Positions 1 to 7,148 are shown, counted from the stretch's first letter. The stretch is 7,313 bases of DNA from Deinococcus aquiradiocola (GCF_014646915.1 NZ_BMOE01000028.1:1-7313), one strand, 5' to 3'. The notes: generated from the sequence alone by a model not told the origin. A program made the numbers and translations.

Positions 1-65
1 GTGTGGGCATGGCCGTTTTTGACGATGCGGACGGCGCCGCAATGCGGACACGTAAGCTCGTTCAT
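1..65 (-). CDS. IS1-family transposase, N-terminal fragment (runs off the left edge)
   Basis: Reading leftwards from an ATG at 65-63, 21 complete codons are visible before the window ends. They begin MNELTCPHCG and continue with AVRIVKNGHAH. The CPHC pair close to the start, followed by an IVKNG-type segment, is the first half of the N-terminal zinc ribbon found in IS1-family transposases (InsA-like part), which binds the element's terminal repeats. The second Cys pair and the catalytic domain lie outside the window. The start is supported by the motif beginning five residues in and by the terminal repeat just upstream (87-104). The right border of the window carries the matching C-terminus of a same-strand element, so both ends probably come from copies of one IS. 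The family call rests on motif memory of a short fragment. A different IS with an N-terminal zinc ribbon is possible, but the C-terminal fragment favours IS1. Confidence 0.72.
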   Translation of the reverse strand, partial: MNELTCPHCGAVRIVKNGHAH

Positions 66-78
66 GGTTCATTGAACC
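66..78. repeat. Perfect palindrome directly upstream of the transposase start
   Basis: GGTTCATTGAACC consists of two 6-bp arms (GGTTCA and TGAACC) around a single T and abuts the transposase ATG. In this position it could occlude the ribosome site as a hairpin or act as an operator. No ribosome-binding site is visible between it and the ATG. The sequence is certain; the role is inference. Confidence 0.5.
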
Positions 79-86
79 ACTGTCGT

Positions 87-104
87 GCCCAAGAGTCCAC
101 GACC
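87..104 (-). repeat. IS terminal inverted repeat (5' end, left border)
   Basis: The plus-strand sequence GCCCAAGAGTCCACGACC recurs exactly, in the same orientation, at 7189-7206. Read from the outside inwards (GGTCGTGGACTCTTGG) it matches 13 of 16 positions of the 3' terminal repeat at 7215-7230 (GGTCGTGGGGTCATGG), as expected for imperfect IS terminal repeats. At this border it also contains a small internal inverted repeat, GTCGTG at 82-87 and CACGAC at 98-103. Confidence 0.7.
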
Positions 105-119
105 CGGCGCGCAACCGTG

Positions 120-148
120 TTGACAACCCCAAAGGTGACAGCTATCCT
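120..148 (+). promoter_or_regulatory. Sigma70-type promoter of the tRNA operon
   Basis: A consensus -35 hexamer TTGACA (120-125) is separated by exactly 17 bp from TATCCT (143-148), which matches the -10 consensus at four of six positions. Transcription would start near 155, about 50 nt before tRNA-Asp. The -35 box sits only 15 bp from the presumed IS boundary at 104, so any upstream promoter element has been replaced by IS sequence. Confidence 0.72.
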
Positions 149-205
149 TATACCCGCTGCGAACGCGAAAGGAACACCTCTCGCGCCACACAGCGTCACC
201 AGTAC

Positions 206-282
<77 letters not shown>

Positions 283-303
283 AGCCCCCCAACAGGGGCG
301 AAC

Positions 304-379
<76 letters not shown>

Positions 380-399
380 CAGTTCCAGGTCTTCGGGCC

Positions 400-474
<75 letters not shown>

Positions 475-481
475 ACAAGAA

Positions 482-507
482 ACGTCCTCCCGGAGGGCGT
501 TTTTTTT
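482..507 (+). terminator. Rho-independent terminator of the tRNA operon
   Basis: ACGTCCTC (482-489) pairs with GAGGGCGT (493-500), containing one G:T wobble, around a 3-nt loop. An uninterrupted run of eight T (500-507) follows, and more T after one G. It begins 8 nt after the CCA of tRNA-Thr, so it closes the three-tRNA unit and insulates the downstream protein gene. Confidence 0.92.
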
Positions 508-593
508 GTTTTTCCGCCCCACGTCGCCTGCCGTGCGCGTGGGGATTTCGTGAAGGTCACCTGCGTTCCGGTGCGGGGCGCGCGTGTGGCAGC

Positions 594-1592
594 ATGTCGT
601 CACGGTATGCGTTCAGGAATGCAGGTTCAGGTGGCGTGCGTGGGTGGCCGGGCGGCCCGCGCGGGAGCGGCGTGAGGTCCGGCGCGGGCGGCGCGGCCCT
701 GCCGGGCGCGTCGCGGGACGTGCTGGAGGCCTGCGCGGCCGTGCAGGCCCGCTACCGGGTGGACACGGCGCTGGTGACGCAGCCGGAACCGAATTTCCTG
801 GAGCTGTACGCGGCGGCGAAACGCTCGGCGGGCATGTTTCAGGGGCTGGTCGAGGCGTTCGGCGCGCAGGTGGGGTTCGTGGCGCAGTGCCGTCCGGGCG
901 GCGTGAAGAGCCTGGACCGCATCGTGGAGAAGTACCAGGGGTCCGACCGGAACCTGCCGCTGGACATGCTGGCCGGGAAGGTGGTCGTGCCGACCCTGCT
1001 GGACCTGTACCGCGTGGCGCTTCAGGTGGGCGACGCCTTCGACGTGGTGGGCTTCCGGGACCGGGTGCGTCACCCGCAGAGCAGCGGGTACCGGGACCTG
1101 CACTTCATCGTGGACGTGGGCGGGCACTACGCGGAGCTGAAGGTCATGCACACCTTCTTCGACCGGGTGGACCTGTACGAGCACCGCCTGTACGAGATCC
1201 GGCGCGCCCTGGAACTCGGCGCGGAAGTGGTCACGCTGGGCGGCCCGGACGTGTACCCGGTGCTGGCGTCGGTGGAGCCGCTGGTGCTGGACACGCTGGA
1301 GAACACGAGCCGGGAACTGTTCGCGCGGGCGTGGCAGATGGTGCTGGGCCGCGAGGCGGGCGAGGGGCCGACCGTCACGTACTACCTGCTGGGGCAGGTG
1401 CCGGTCAAGATGGAGGAACGGCCCGGCGAGGGCGTGTCGCTCGTCGCGTACGACCCGTCGCGCGGCGGGTACGTGGCGGACGCGCGGTACTACAGCGACA
1501 TCAAGCGCGAGGACCGCGAACCGGTGAGCGTCATCACGGAAGCGGAATTTCTGCGGCAGGTGGAGCACCTGCGGCAGTCCGGGCAGGACTGA
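594..1592 (+). CDS. RelA/SpoT-like nucleotidyltransferase-domain protein
   Basis: The 332-residue product has the signature of the RelA/SpoT synthetase fold, whose enzymes transfer pyrophosphate from ATP to a nucleotide (ppGpp family) or, in some relatives, to tRNA. Visible in order: a basic segment RPGGVKSLDRIVEKY (100-114); LDMLAGKVVV (123-132), where D124 fits the metal-binding Asp; SSGYRDLHF (163-171), corresponding to the family's GYRSLH; and AELKVM (180-185), where E181 fits the catalytic Glu of EIQ. There is no HD hydrolase, TGS or ACT domain, so it is not a full-length Rel. The C-terminal 110 residues (YYLLGQVPVKMEE at 263-275) are unfamiliar to me. No membrane segment or signal peptide is seen. 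The start is uncertain: ATG 594 has no ribosome site and the first 40 residues are Gly/Arg-rich. GTG 672, with GGGAG four bases upstream, or GTG 720 would remove most of that tail. Activity and substrate are not provable from sequence. Confidence 0.78.
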   Translation: MSSRYAFRNAGSGGVRGWPGGPRGSGVRSGAGGAALPGASRDVLEACAAVQARYRVDTALVTQPEPNFLELYAAAKRSAGMFQGLVEAFGAQVGFVAQCRPGGVKSLDRIVEKYQGSDRNLPLDMLAGKVVVPTLLDLYRVALQVGDAFDVVGFRDRVRHPQSSGYRDLHFIVDVGGHYAELKVMHTFFDRVDLYEHRLYEIRRALELGAEVVTLGGPDVYPVLASVEPLVLDTLENTSRELFARAWQMVLGREAGEGPTVTYYLLGQVPVKMEERPGEGVSLVAYDPSRGGYVADARYYSDIKREDREPVSVITEAEFLRQVEHLRQSGQD

Positions 1593-1667
1593 ACCCGGGG
1601 CGCACCGGATTCCTGGCGTTCAGCCGGAGTGGGCGGGCGGTTCTTGCCCCGTGGTGCGAGTCGGGCG

Positions 1668-4600
1668 TCAGGTGCGGGGGAGGGTGAAGCTGAAGGTGGC
1701 GCCCTCCCCCTGAGTTCCTTCGGCATGGACGCGCCCGCCGTGGCGGGTGACGATGCGGCGCACGTTCGCGAGCCCGATACCGACCCCCTCGAACTCCTCC
1801 TGGCTGTGCAGGCGCTGGAACACCCCGAAGAGCTTGCTGGCGTACTGCGGGTTGAAGCCCACGCCGTTGTCGCGCACGTGGACGGTCCACTCGCGGTCCG
1901 TGCCGTCCGCCCAGACCTCGATGCGGGCCGGGTCGCGCGGCTGCGTGTACTTGAGGGCGTTGGTGAGGAGGTTGACGAGCACCTGCCGCAGCATGGCGTG
2001 GTCGCCCATCACGGTGGGGAGGGGACGCGCCTCCCACTGGACGTGGCGGCCGTTCATTTCCGGTGCGAGTTCCTGCCGCACGGCGTCCAGCATGGCGTTC
2101 AGGTCGACGGGCTGCATCCTGAGCGGCTGCCGGGACGTGCGTGACAGTTCCAGCATGGTGTCGATCAACGTGTTCATGCGTCCGGCGGACTGGTCGACCA
2201 CGTCGAGGTAACGGACGGCCTTGCTGTCGAGGTCGCTGTGCTGCAGGCTGCGGCGCAGCAGGCTGTTGAAGCCGAGGATATGCCGCACGGGGGTCCGCAG
2301 GTCGTGCGAGACGCTGTACGCGAACGCTTCGAGTTCCTCGTTCGCGGCGCGCAGTCCGGCGTTGCTGTGCTCCAGTTCGCGGGAGCGTTCCGCGAGCTGA
2401 GAGATGCTCTGCGCGCGTTCCAGCGCGAGGCTCAGGCTGCGCAGCACGCCCTCCAGCACGGTGCGGTCGGTGGCGGTCCAGCGGCGCGGCCCGAACTGGA
2501 TGATGCCGAACACGCCGATGCAGTGCCCGTCGAGCCGCAGGGGAACGGTGGCGGTCGCGCCGACCGTGTGCTTCGTTTCGTCCAGCGCGTCCGTGCCGGT
2601 GTCGTAGGCGTCCTGGTAGAGCGCCTCCCCGGTCCGCCAGGGGCGCAGGAGGTTCTCGGTCCGTTCGAAGTCCAGTCCGGCGTCCACGGCGGCCTGCAGG
2701 GCGGGGTTGCGCATGCTGCCCACCTGCGAACGCAGGCGCCACACCGGCCCGTCAGGCTCGTAGTACACGGCGAACCCGTCGTCGAGCAGCGACAGCACGA
2801 CCGCCTGCGCACGCTGCACCAGGGCGTACCGGTCGCCCTGAATGCCGAGTTCGTTCGTGAGCTGCGCGAAGGCCTCCAGCGCCTCCATGCGGCGTTCGGC
2901 CTCCTGCTGCCGGTCCTGCAGGCGTTCGGCGAGCGCGATCCGGTCGTGCAGCAGCGAGAAGCTGCGCCCGATGGCGGACACCAGCGTCCGTTCGCGGTCC
3001 GTCCAGGGGCGGCGGTCGGGGCCACTCACGCTGAGGACGGCCGTCACCTCGTGGTGCTGCTGCAGCGGGTACAGCGCGAGGGGACGGCCGGACGGGTGGT
3101 CGCGGCCCTCCACGAACAGCGGGCAGCGTTCCGTCAGGAGCCGTGCGATCGGCAGGCTGTCCGGGAGCAGCGGCACGGTGAGGGGCGCGCTGACCGTCCC
3201 GATCTGCTGGCGGAGCGTCCAGCCGTCCGGGGCGCGGTCGTAGAAGGCGGCGCCGCTGCCCGGCAGGAGGGCCTGCAGGGTCTGCAGCACCTCGCGGATC
3301 AGGGTGCCGAGGTCCTGAATGCTGCCGGTCGCCTCCATGAAGCGCACGAAAGCCGCCTGCGCGCGCACCTCCTCCTCGTGCCGCTGCGCCTGCTCGGCCT
3401 GCCCGAGCGCGAGTTCCAGGCTGCCCACCAGCGTTTCCAGCACGGCCCGGTCCGTGCGGGTCCACGCGTGCGGGCCGGGCAGCGTGACGCTCAGCACACC
3501 GAGCGGTTCGCCTGCCACCCGGACGGGCAGCGCCGCGACCGCGCCGCGCGGCCCGTCCGGCGCGTACGTGGGGGTGGCGGGCAGCCCTGCCCGGGTCGGC
3601 GCTTCCTGAAAGCTGGCCGAACTGCCGGGCAGCAGGGACAGCGCCACGCCCTGCGCCCGCCCGATCAGCGCGGGCGGGTCCGGCTGCGTGCCGAGGTCCG
3701 ATGTGAGCCGCGCGAAGGCCTCCAGGGTGCTCGTGCGGGCCTCCAGTTCCGCGTTCTTCTGCACGAGCGCGTCCGCCTGCGCGGCCCGTTCGAGCGCCAG
3801 CGTCAGCCCGCGCCCCACCGCGCGGAACACGTCCTGGTCCCGTTCCTCCCACAGTTCGGCATGCTTCAGGCCCACCACCAGCATGGCGCGCACCGCGTCC
3901 CGGTGCAGCAGCGGGTACACGGCGACCGCCTCGTACGCCTCGCTGCCCTCGACCCCTTCGCGCACGGCGTCCCAGCGGCTCACGAACACGGCCTGCCGCG
4001 TCAGCAGCGCGTCCCGGAAGACCGGCGTCCCGAGCGGCAGTCCGGCCTGCACGCGCCGCAGCAGTGCGGGGTCATCCTGCATGTCGTCCGTGTGCACGCG
4101 CAGCTTCCAGAGGTCGTCCTCCAGCGCGTAGTACCCGCTGCTGCACTCCGGGAAACGCAGCTTCAGGAACTCCACCGCCTGACGCGCCAGAACGCGCACG
4201 TCGAGTTCCGTCCCGGCCGCTTCCGTGAACGCCGAGAGGGCCAGCTGCGCGCGCGTCGCCTGCTCCAGCTGCCGGGCGCGGGCCTGCACGCGCGACTCCA
4301 GCTCGTGCGTCAGGAAGGTCCGGCCGAGCGCGATGCTGCACTGCGCGCTCAGCGTCCGCAGGAAACGGCGTTCCTCGGGCGGGAACTCGTGCGGCGCGGC
4401 GAAATCCAGCACGATGACGCCCAGTCCCGCGCCGTCCAGCACGAGCGGCAGCACCGCCACCGCGAGGGCCGCCTCGCCGTCCATGCGCCGCTCCAGCTGC
4501 GGGTACGCGGCGCGCAACTCCTGCGTCTCCCGGAAGAACACGCCCTGATGCTGCTCCAGCACCGAGCGGATCAGGTCGTTGCGCGCGAGGGCCGTGTCCC

Positions 4601-4835
4601 GCCACAGGGTACGCTCCGCGAGCGGCGCACCGAGCGTCGCGCCGCGCCGCAGCTGCCGCCCGTCGCCCTCCAGCAGCAGGACCGTGCACGTGAGCGCCCC
4701 GAGCGCCTCCAGCGCGGGCCGCAGGACCGTCCCGAACACCTCCTCCCGCGAGCGGGCACCGGCGAGCGCCTCGGTCGTGTCCTGCAGGCGCTCGCTGAGC
4801 GGCGGGCCGGGAGAGAGGGCGGGCGACTCGGGCAT
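1668..4835 (-). CDS. Soluble multi-GAF sensor histidine kinase
   Basis: The 1,055-residue protein has no transmembrane segment or signal peptide, so it should sense a cytoplasmic or diffusible cue. About five tandem GAF-type domains occupy roughly 16-175, 195-350, 365-480, 490-635 and 650-808. Repeats three and five begin almost alike (EAFARLTSDLG at 372, EAFAQLTNELG at 654), pointing to internal duplication. A helical linker (810-838) leads to a HisKA domain with phosphoacceptor H844 in SVSHDLRTP. The HATPase domain has the N box NLLTNALKY (955-963), G1 DNGVGF (989-994), F box KLFGVFQRLH and G2 GVGIGL (1017-1022), so kinase function looks intact. No receiver domain is fused and no response regulator lies in the window. 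No bilin-binding motif is evident, so the ligand is unknown. Start: ATG 4835 lacks a nearby ribosome site but has TAAGCT six bases upstream, compatible with a leaderless mRNA. The gene is 97 bp downstream of the debranching gene and converges on the RelA/SpoT-like gene. Confidence 0.93.
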   Translation of the reverse strand: MPESPALSPGPPLSERLQDTTEALAGARSREEVFGTVLRPALEALGALTCTVLLLEGDGRQLRRGATLGAPLAERTLWRDTALARNDLIRSVLEQHQGVFFRETQELRAAYPQLERRMDGEAALAVAVLPLVLDGAGLGVIVLDFAAPHEFPPEERRFLRTLSAQCSIALGRTFLTHELESRVQARARQLEQATRAQLALSAFTEAAGTELDVRVLARQAVEFLKLRFPECSSGYYALEDDLWKLRVHTDDMQDDPALLRRVQAGLPLGTPVFRDALLTRQAVFVSRWDAVREGVEGSEAYEAVAVYPLLHRDAVRAMLVVGLKHAELWEERDQDVFRAVGRGLTLALERAAQADALVQKNAELEARTSTLEAFARLTSDLGTQPDPPALIGRAQGVALSLLPGSSASFQEAPTRAGLPATPTYAPDGPRGAVAALPVRVAGEPLGVLSVTLPGPHAWTRTDRAVLETLVGSLELALGQAEQAQRHEEEVRAQAAFVRFMEATGSIQDLGTLIREVLQTLQALLPGSGAAFYDRAPDGWTLRQQIGTVSAPLTVPLLPDSLPIARLLTERCPLFVEGRDHPSGRPLALYPLQQHHEVTAVLSVSGPDRRPWTDRERTLVSAIGRSFSLLHDRIALAERLQDRQQEAERRMEALEAFAQLTNELGIQGDRYALVQRAQAVVLSLLDDGFAVYYEPDGPVWRLRSQVGSMRNPALQAAVDAGLDFERTENLLRPWRTGEALYQDAYDTGTDALDETKHTVGATATVPLRLDGHCIGVFGIIQFGPRRWTATDRTVLEGVLRSLSLALERAQSISQLAERSRELEHSNAGLRAANEELEAFAYSVSHDLRTPVRHILGFNSLLRRSLQHSDLDSKAVRYLDVVDQSAGRMNTLIDTMLELSRTSRQPLRMQPVDLNAMLDAVRQELAPEMNGRHVQWEARPLPTVMGDHAMLRQVLVNLLTNALKYTQPRDPARIEVWADGTDREWTVHVRDNGVGFNPQYASKLFGVFQRLHSQEEFEGVGIGLANVRRIVTRHGGRVHAEGTQGEGATFSFTLPRT

Positions 4836-4841
4836 ACCGTC

Positions 4842-4847
4842 AGCTTA
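4842..4847 (-). promoter_or_regulatory. Possible -10 box for a leaderless kinase transcript
   Basis: On the minus strand TAAGCT (TANNNT pattern) ends six bases before the kinase ATG. That spacing would start transcription at or near the start codon, a configuration known to be common in Deinococcus. No -35 consensus is visible at 16-18 bp. The same layout occurs before the proposed debranching-gene start. Confidence 0.3.
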
Positions 4848-4866
4848 GCCTTCCCCCCTGACACGG

Positions 4867-4883
4867 ACCTTTACCTTTACCTT
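4867..4883 (-). repeat. Three tandem 6-bp repeats upstream of the kinase gene
   Basis: The plus strand reads ACCTTT ACCTTT ACCTT, that is AAGGTA-type units at strict 6-bp period on the minus strand. They lie about 20-36 bp upstream of the putative -10 at 4842-4847. The interval is A/T-richer than its surroundings. It may be a regulator-binding array or simply a short tandem repeat; the role is inferred. Confidence 0.4.
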
Positions 4884-4931
4884 GCTTTGTGCTGACGTTG
4901 TGGCTTCCGGCACGCACGGGGGGACCCGCGT

Positions 4932-7136
4932 TCAGCCCGGCTCGCCCGCCGCGCGCTCCGCGTGACACACCAGCACGTGCGCGCGCAGCACCTCCGACAC
5001 GCTCCACGCCTGGAACGCGCAGCCGCCCGGCGTGAGCGTGTCGCCGCTGAACACCTCGCTCACCGACCCCAGCCCCGCCTCCCACAGGTGCGCGACCAGC
5101 CCGTCCAGCGCCGCGCGCGCCTCCGCCACCCGGCCGCGCCGCAGCAGCAGCTCCACGTACGCGCCCAGCGGCCACGGCCACACCGTGCCCTGATGGTACG
5201 CCGCGTCCCGCACGAGCTGCGACCCGCCATAATTCCCCAGGTAACGCGGGTCGCTGACGGCCAGCGTCCGCAACCCCAGCGGCGTCAGCAGTTCCCGGCC
5301 TGCCGTGAGCAGCGCCGCGTCCAGCTGCTCCGGCACGGCGGGCGTGTCCGGCAACGCCAGCGCCAGCAGCGCGTTCGGGCGAATGGTCGGGTCCGCGCGC
5401 CCGTCCGACGTGAGGCTGTCGTACAGGTACGCGCCCTCCTCGTTCCACAGCTGCAGGAACGCCGCGCGCGCCCGCAGCACCTCCGCCGAGTACGCGGGTT
5501 CCTGGACCAGCGCCTGACTGAGCCGCGACTCGGCCGCCAGCGCCGCCAGCCACAACGCCTGAATCTCCACCGGCTTCCCGTGACGCGGCGTCACCACCCA
5601 GTCGTGAATCTTGACGTCCATCCACGTGAGCTGCACGCCCACCTCGCCGGCCAGCAGCAGCCCGTCCTGCGGGTCCGCACGAATCCCGAACTCGGTGCCC
5701 TGCAGGTGCGCGCGCAGGATCTCACGCACGCTGTCCAGGTGCCGCCGTGCGAAGTCCGCGTCGCTGCTGGCGCGCAGGTACCGTTCCAGCGCCACGATCA
5801 GCCACAGCGCGCCGTCCACCGTGTTGTACCCGGCGCCGCTGCCGTCGTCGTGGAAGTTGTTGGGCGTCAGGCCGCCCCGCAGGTGGTCCAGGAACGTCGT
5901 GAGGAGCTGCCGCGCCTCGTCCAGCCGTCCCGTCACGAGCGTCAGGCCCGTCAGGGCGATCATGCTGTCGCGTCCCCAGTCCGCGAACCACGGGTAGCCC
6001 GCGATGACGCTCAGCGTCCGGACCGGTTCGCCCGCCAGGCCGGATACGGGGGCGGGGGTGTCTGGCCGTGCGGGAGGCGTGGGGGCCGCGCCCTGATCGT
6101 CCACGAGCAGCTCGTCCTCATGGGCGTCCCGCTCCGGCGTCTGCCCCGCCATCGTGGCCTGCGCCGTCACCTCCTGCGGTTCCGCCTCCGCCTGAACGTC
6201 GGGCCGGGCGGGCGAGGGCGTCGCCTGCCGCTCCACCAGGAAGCTGTCGGCACTCAGGGCCAGGGTCGCCGTCACGCTGTCCTGCACGCCCGTCGCGCCG
6301 AAGGTCTGCGCGATCAGCGCGTGCCGCCGCCGCGTCTCCTGCGCGTGCGCCGCCCACGGGTCACCCACCCGCGCAGGCTCGCCCACCACCAGCGCCAGCC
6401 GCTGCCGTCCGGCCGGAACCATGACGCGCCACAGGTCCGTGCTCACCGCGCGGTCCGTGTCGGGCGCGCCGCGCGCCGTGTCCAGCCGGTAATGCAGGCG
6501 CTGCGGGACCGGCTGCGGCCGCAGGCCCTCCGCCGCCCCGGCGGGCGTGAACACGCGCAGCCCGATCAGGTGCGCGCCCTCCCCGCTGCCCGACACGGTC
6601 ACGTCCGCGCCCGCCCGCAGGAACTCCAGTTTCGGCGTGACGGTGCACACGGCGTGCATGTCGCGGTGCGTGAGGAGCGCGCCCAGCGTCAGCGTCACGT
6701 CCTGCGGCGCGTCGATCTCGTACAGCTGCACCAGGGTCCCGCTGCGGTGCGGCACGAAACTCGTCCGCGACACCCGCACGCCGCCCGCCAGCTGCACGCG
6801 CGTGGGCAGCAGGTCGTTCAGGTCCACGTGCGACAGCAGGTTCAGGCCGTCGCCCTCCAGCGTGCCGGGCGCCACCTCGAAGGCGTGCAGCGCGTAGCGT
6901 CGCCCCGCGACTTCCAGCGTCTCCAGCGCCGTGATGAACATCGTCTGCCGCTGCACGGGGGGCCGCAGGCTCTGCGCCAGTCCGCTGTAACAGCGGGTCG
7001 GGACGCCCGCCGGGCTCGACAGGGCGAACCCGCCCAGGCCGTCCGCGAGAAGCACCTCGCGGCTCAGGTCGCGGGCCTCCTGCGGACCGAGACGGTGACT
7101 GTAGATGGGAGGAAGCGGCGCAGCGGGCGAGGTCAC
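4932..7136 (-). CDS. Glycogen debranching enzyme (amylo-alpha-1,6-glucosidase, GDE/GH133 type)
   Basis: The product hydrolyses alpha-1,6-linked glucose at branch points of glycogen in the cytoplasm. Numbering here is from the longest frame (758 residues, GTG at 7208). The N-terminal GDE domain spans about 46-262 (LLADGLGGFALSS at 53-65). The C-terminal (alpha/alpha)6 domain carries GYPWFADWGRDSMI (404-417), YNTVDGALW (461-469), QLTWMD (526-531), DPTIRPNALLAL (606-617), YHQGTVWPWPLGAY (671-684) and SEVFSGD (717-723), all typical of prokaryotic GDEs. About 68 residues rich in Pro, Ala, Glu and Thr (328-396) separate FLVERQ from the VIAGYPWF block, more than usual there. GTG 7136 (734 residues) is preferred because the first residues of the longest frame are encoded by an IS terminal-repeat remnant, and TACAGT lies six bases upstream of GTG 7136. 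No ribosome site supports either start. Other glycogen genes are absent from the window. Confidence 0.9.
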   Translation of the reverse strand: MTSPAAPLPPIYSHRLGPQEARDLSREVLLADGLGGFALSSPAGVPTRCYSGLAQSLRPPVQRQTMFITALETLEVAGRRYALHAFEVAPGTLEGDGLNLLSHVDLNDLLPTRVQLAGGVRVSRTSFVPHRSGTLVQLYEIDAPQDVTLTLGALLTHRDMHAVCTVTPKLEFLRAGADVTVSGSGEGAHLIGLRVFTPAGAAEGLRPQPVPQRLHYRLDTARGAPDTDRAVSTDLWRVMVPAGRQRLALVVGEPARVGDPWAAHAQETRRRHALIAQTFGATGVQDSVTATLALSADSFLVERQATPSPARPDVQAEAEPQEVTAQATMAGQTPERDAHEDELLVDDQGAAPTPPARPDTPAPVSGLAGEPVRTLSVIAGYPWFADWGRDSMIALTGLTLVTGRLDEARQLLTTFLDHLRGGLTPNNFHDDGSGAGYNTVDGALWLIVALERYLRASSDADFARRHLDSVREILRAHLQGTEFGIRADPQDGLLLAGEVGVQLTWMDVKIHDWVVTPRHGKPVEIQALWLAALAAESRLSQALVQEPAYSAEVLRARAAFLQLWNEEGAYLYDSLTSDGRADPTIRPNALLALALPDTPAVPEQLDAALLTAGRELLTPLGLRTLAVSDPRYLGNYGGSQLVRDAAYHQGTVWPWPLGAYVELLLRRGRVAEARAALDGLVAHLWEAGLGSVSEVFSGDTLTPGGCAFQAWSVSEVLRAHVLVCHAERAAGEPG

Positions 7137-7142
7137 GCCCAC

Positions 7143-7148
7143 ACTGTA
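7143..7148 (-). promoter_or_regulatory. Possible -10 box for a leaderless debranching-gene transcript
   Basis: TACAGT on the minus strand (TANNNT pattern) is followed by six bases and then GTG 7136. No -35 consensus is seen 16-18 bp upstream, where the sequence is G/C-rich. The call is offered mainly because the geometry repeats that of the kinase gene. Confidence 0.27.

Larger units (their letters stand above)
1..104 (-). mobile_element. IS1-family insertion sequence, 5' end only
   Basis: This stretch is the 5' end of an IS on the minus strand: terminal repeat at 87-104, a short leader, then the transposase start at 65. The outer boundary is placed at 104 because the terminal repeat, read inwards as GGTCGTGGACTCTTGGGC, pairs with the 3' terminal repeat at the right border (7215-7231) beginning at the same GG. 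Host sequence, including the tRNA promoter, begins at 105. The remainder of the element lies left of the window. Confidence 0.7.

Noticed and set aside
594..1592. Toxin-antitoxin module built on the RelA/SpoT-like gene
   Set aside because: No small partner gene lies on either side; a tRNA terminator is upstream and a convergent kinase is downstream.
1593..1667. Possible bidirectional terminator between the convergent genes
   Set aside because: Only weak GGGC/GCCC pairings are present without a T-run on either strand, so I do not call one.
584..1687. 367-codon plus frame and 313-codon minus frame overlapping the RelA/SpoT-like gene
   Set aside because: Both are Gly/Arg- or His/Arg/Ala-rich and lack motifs; the frame at 594-1592 has conserved family signatures.
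1668..4835. Phytochrome or cyanobacteriochrome photoreceptor
   Set aside because: The kinase end resembles phytochrome-type kinases, but no GAF repeat shows the Cys-His bilin attachment pattern. The HC at about 771-772 lies in a strand position that does not fit.
2238..4895. 885-codon plus-strand frame opposite the kinase gene
   Set aside because: It is Arg/Gln/His/Ala-rich antisense shadow coding caused by high GC at third positions; the opposite frame has clear GAF and kinase motifs.
4836..4931. Terminator between the debranching gene and the kinase gene
   Set aside because: A loose CGGG/CCCG pairing exists near 4919-4930 but it has no T-run, so it is not convincing.
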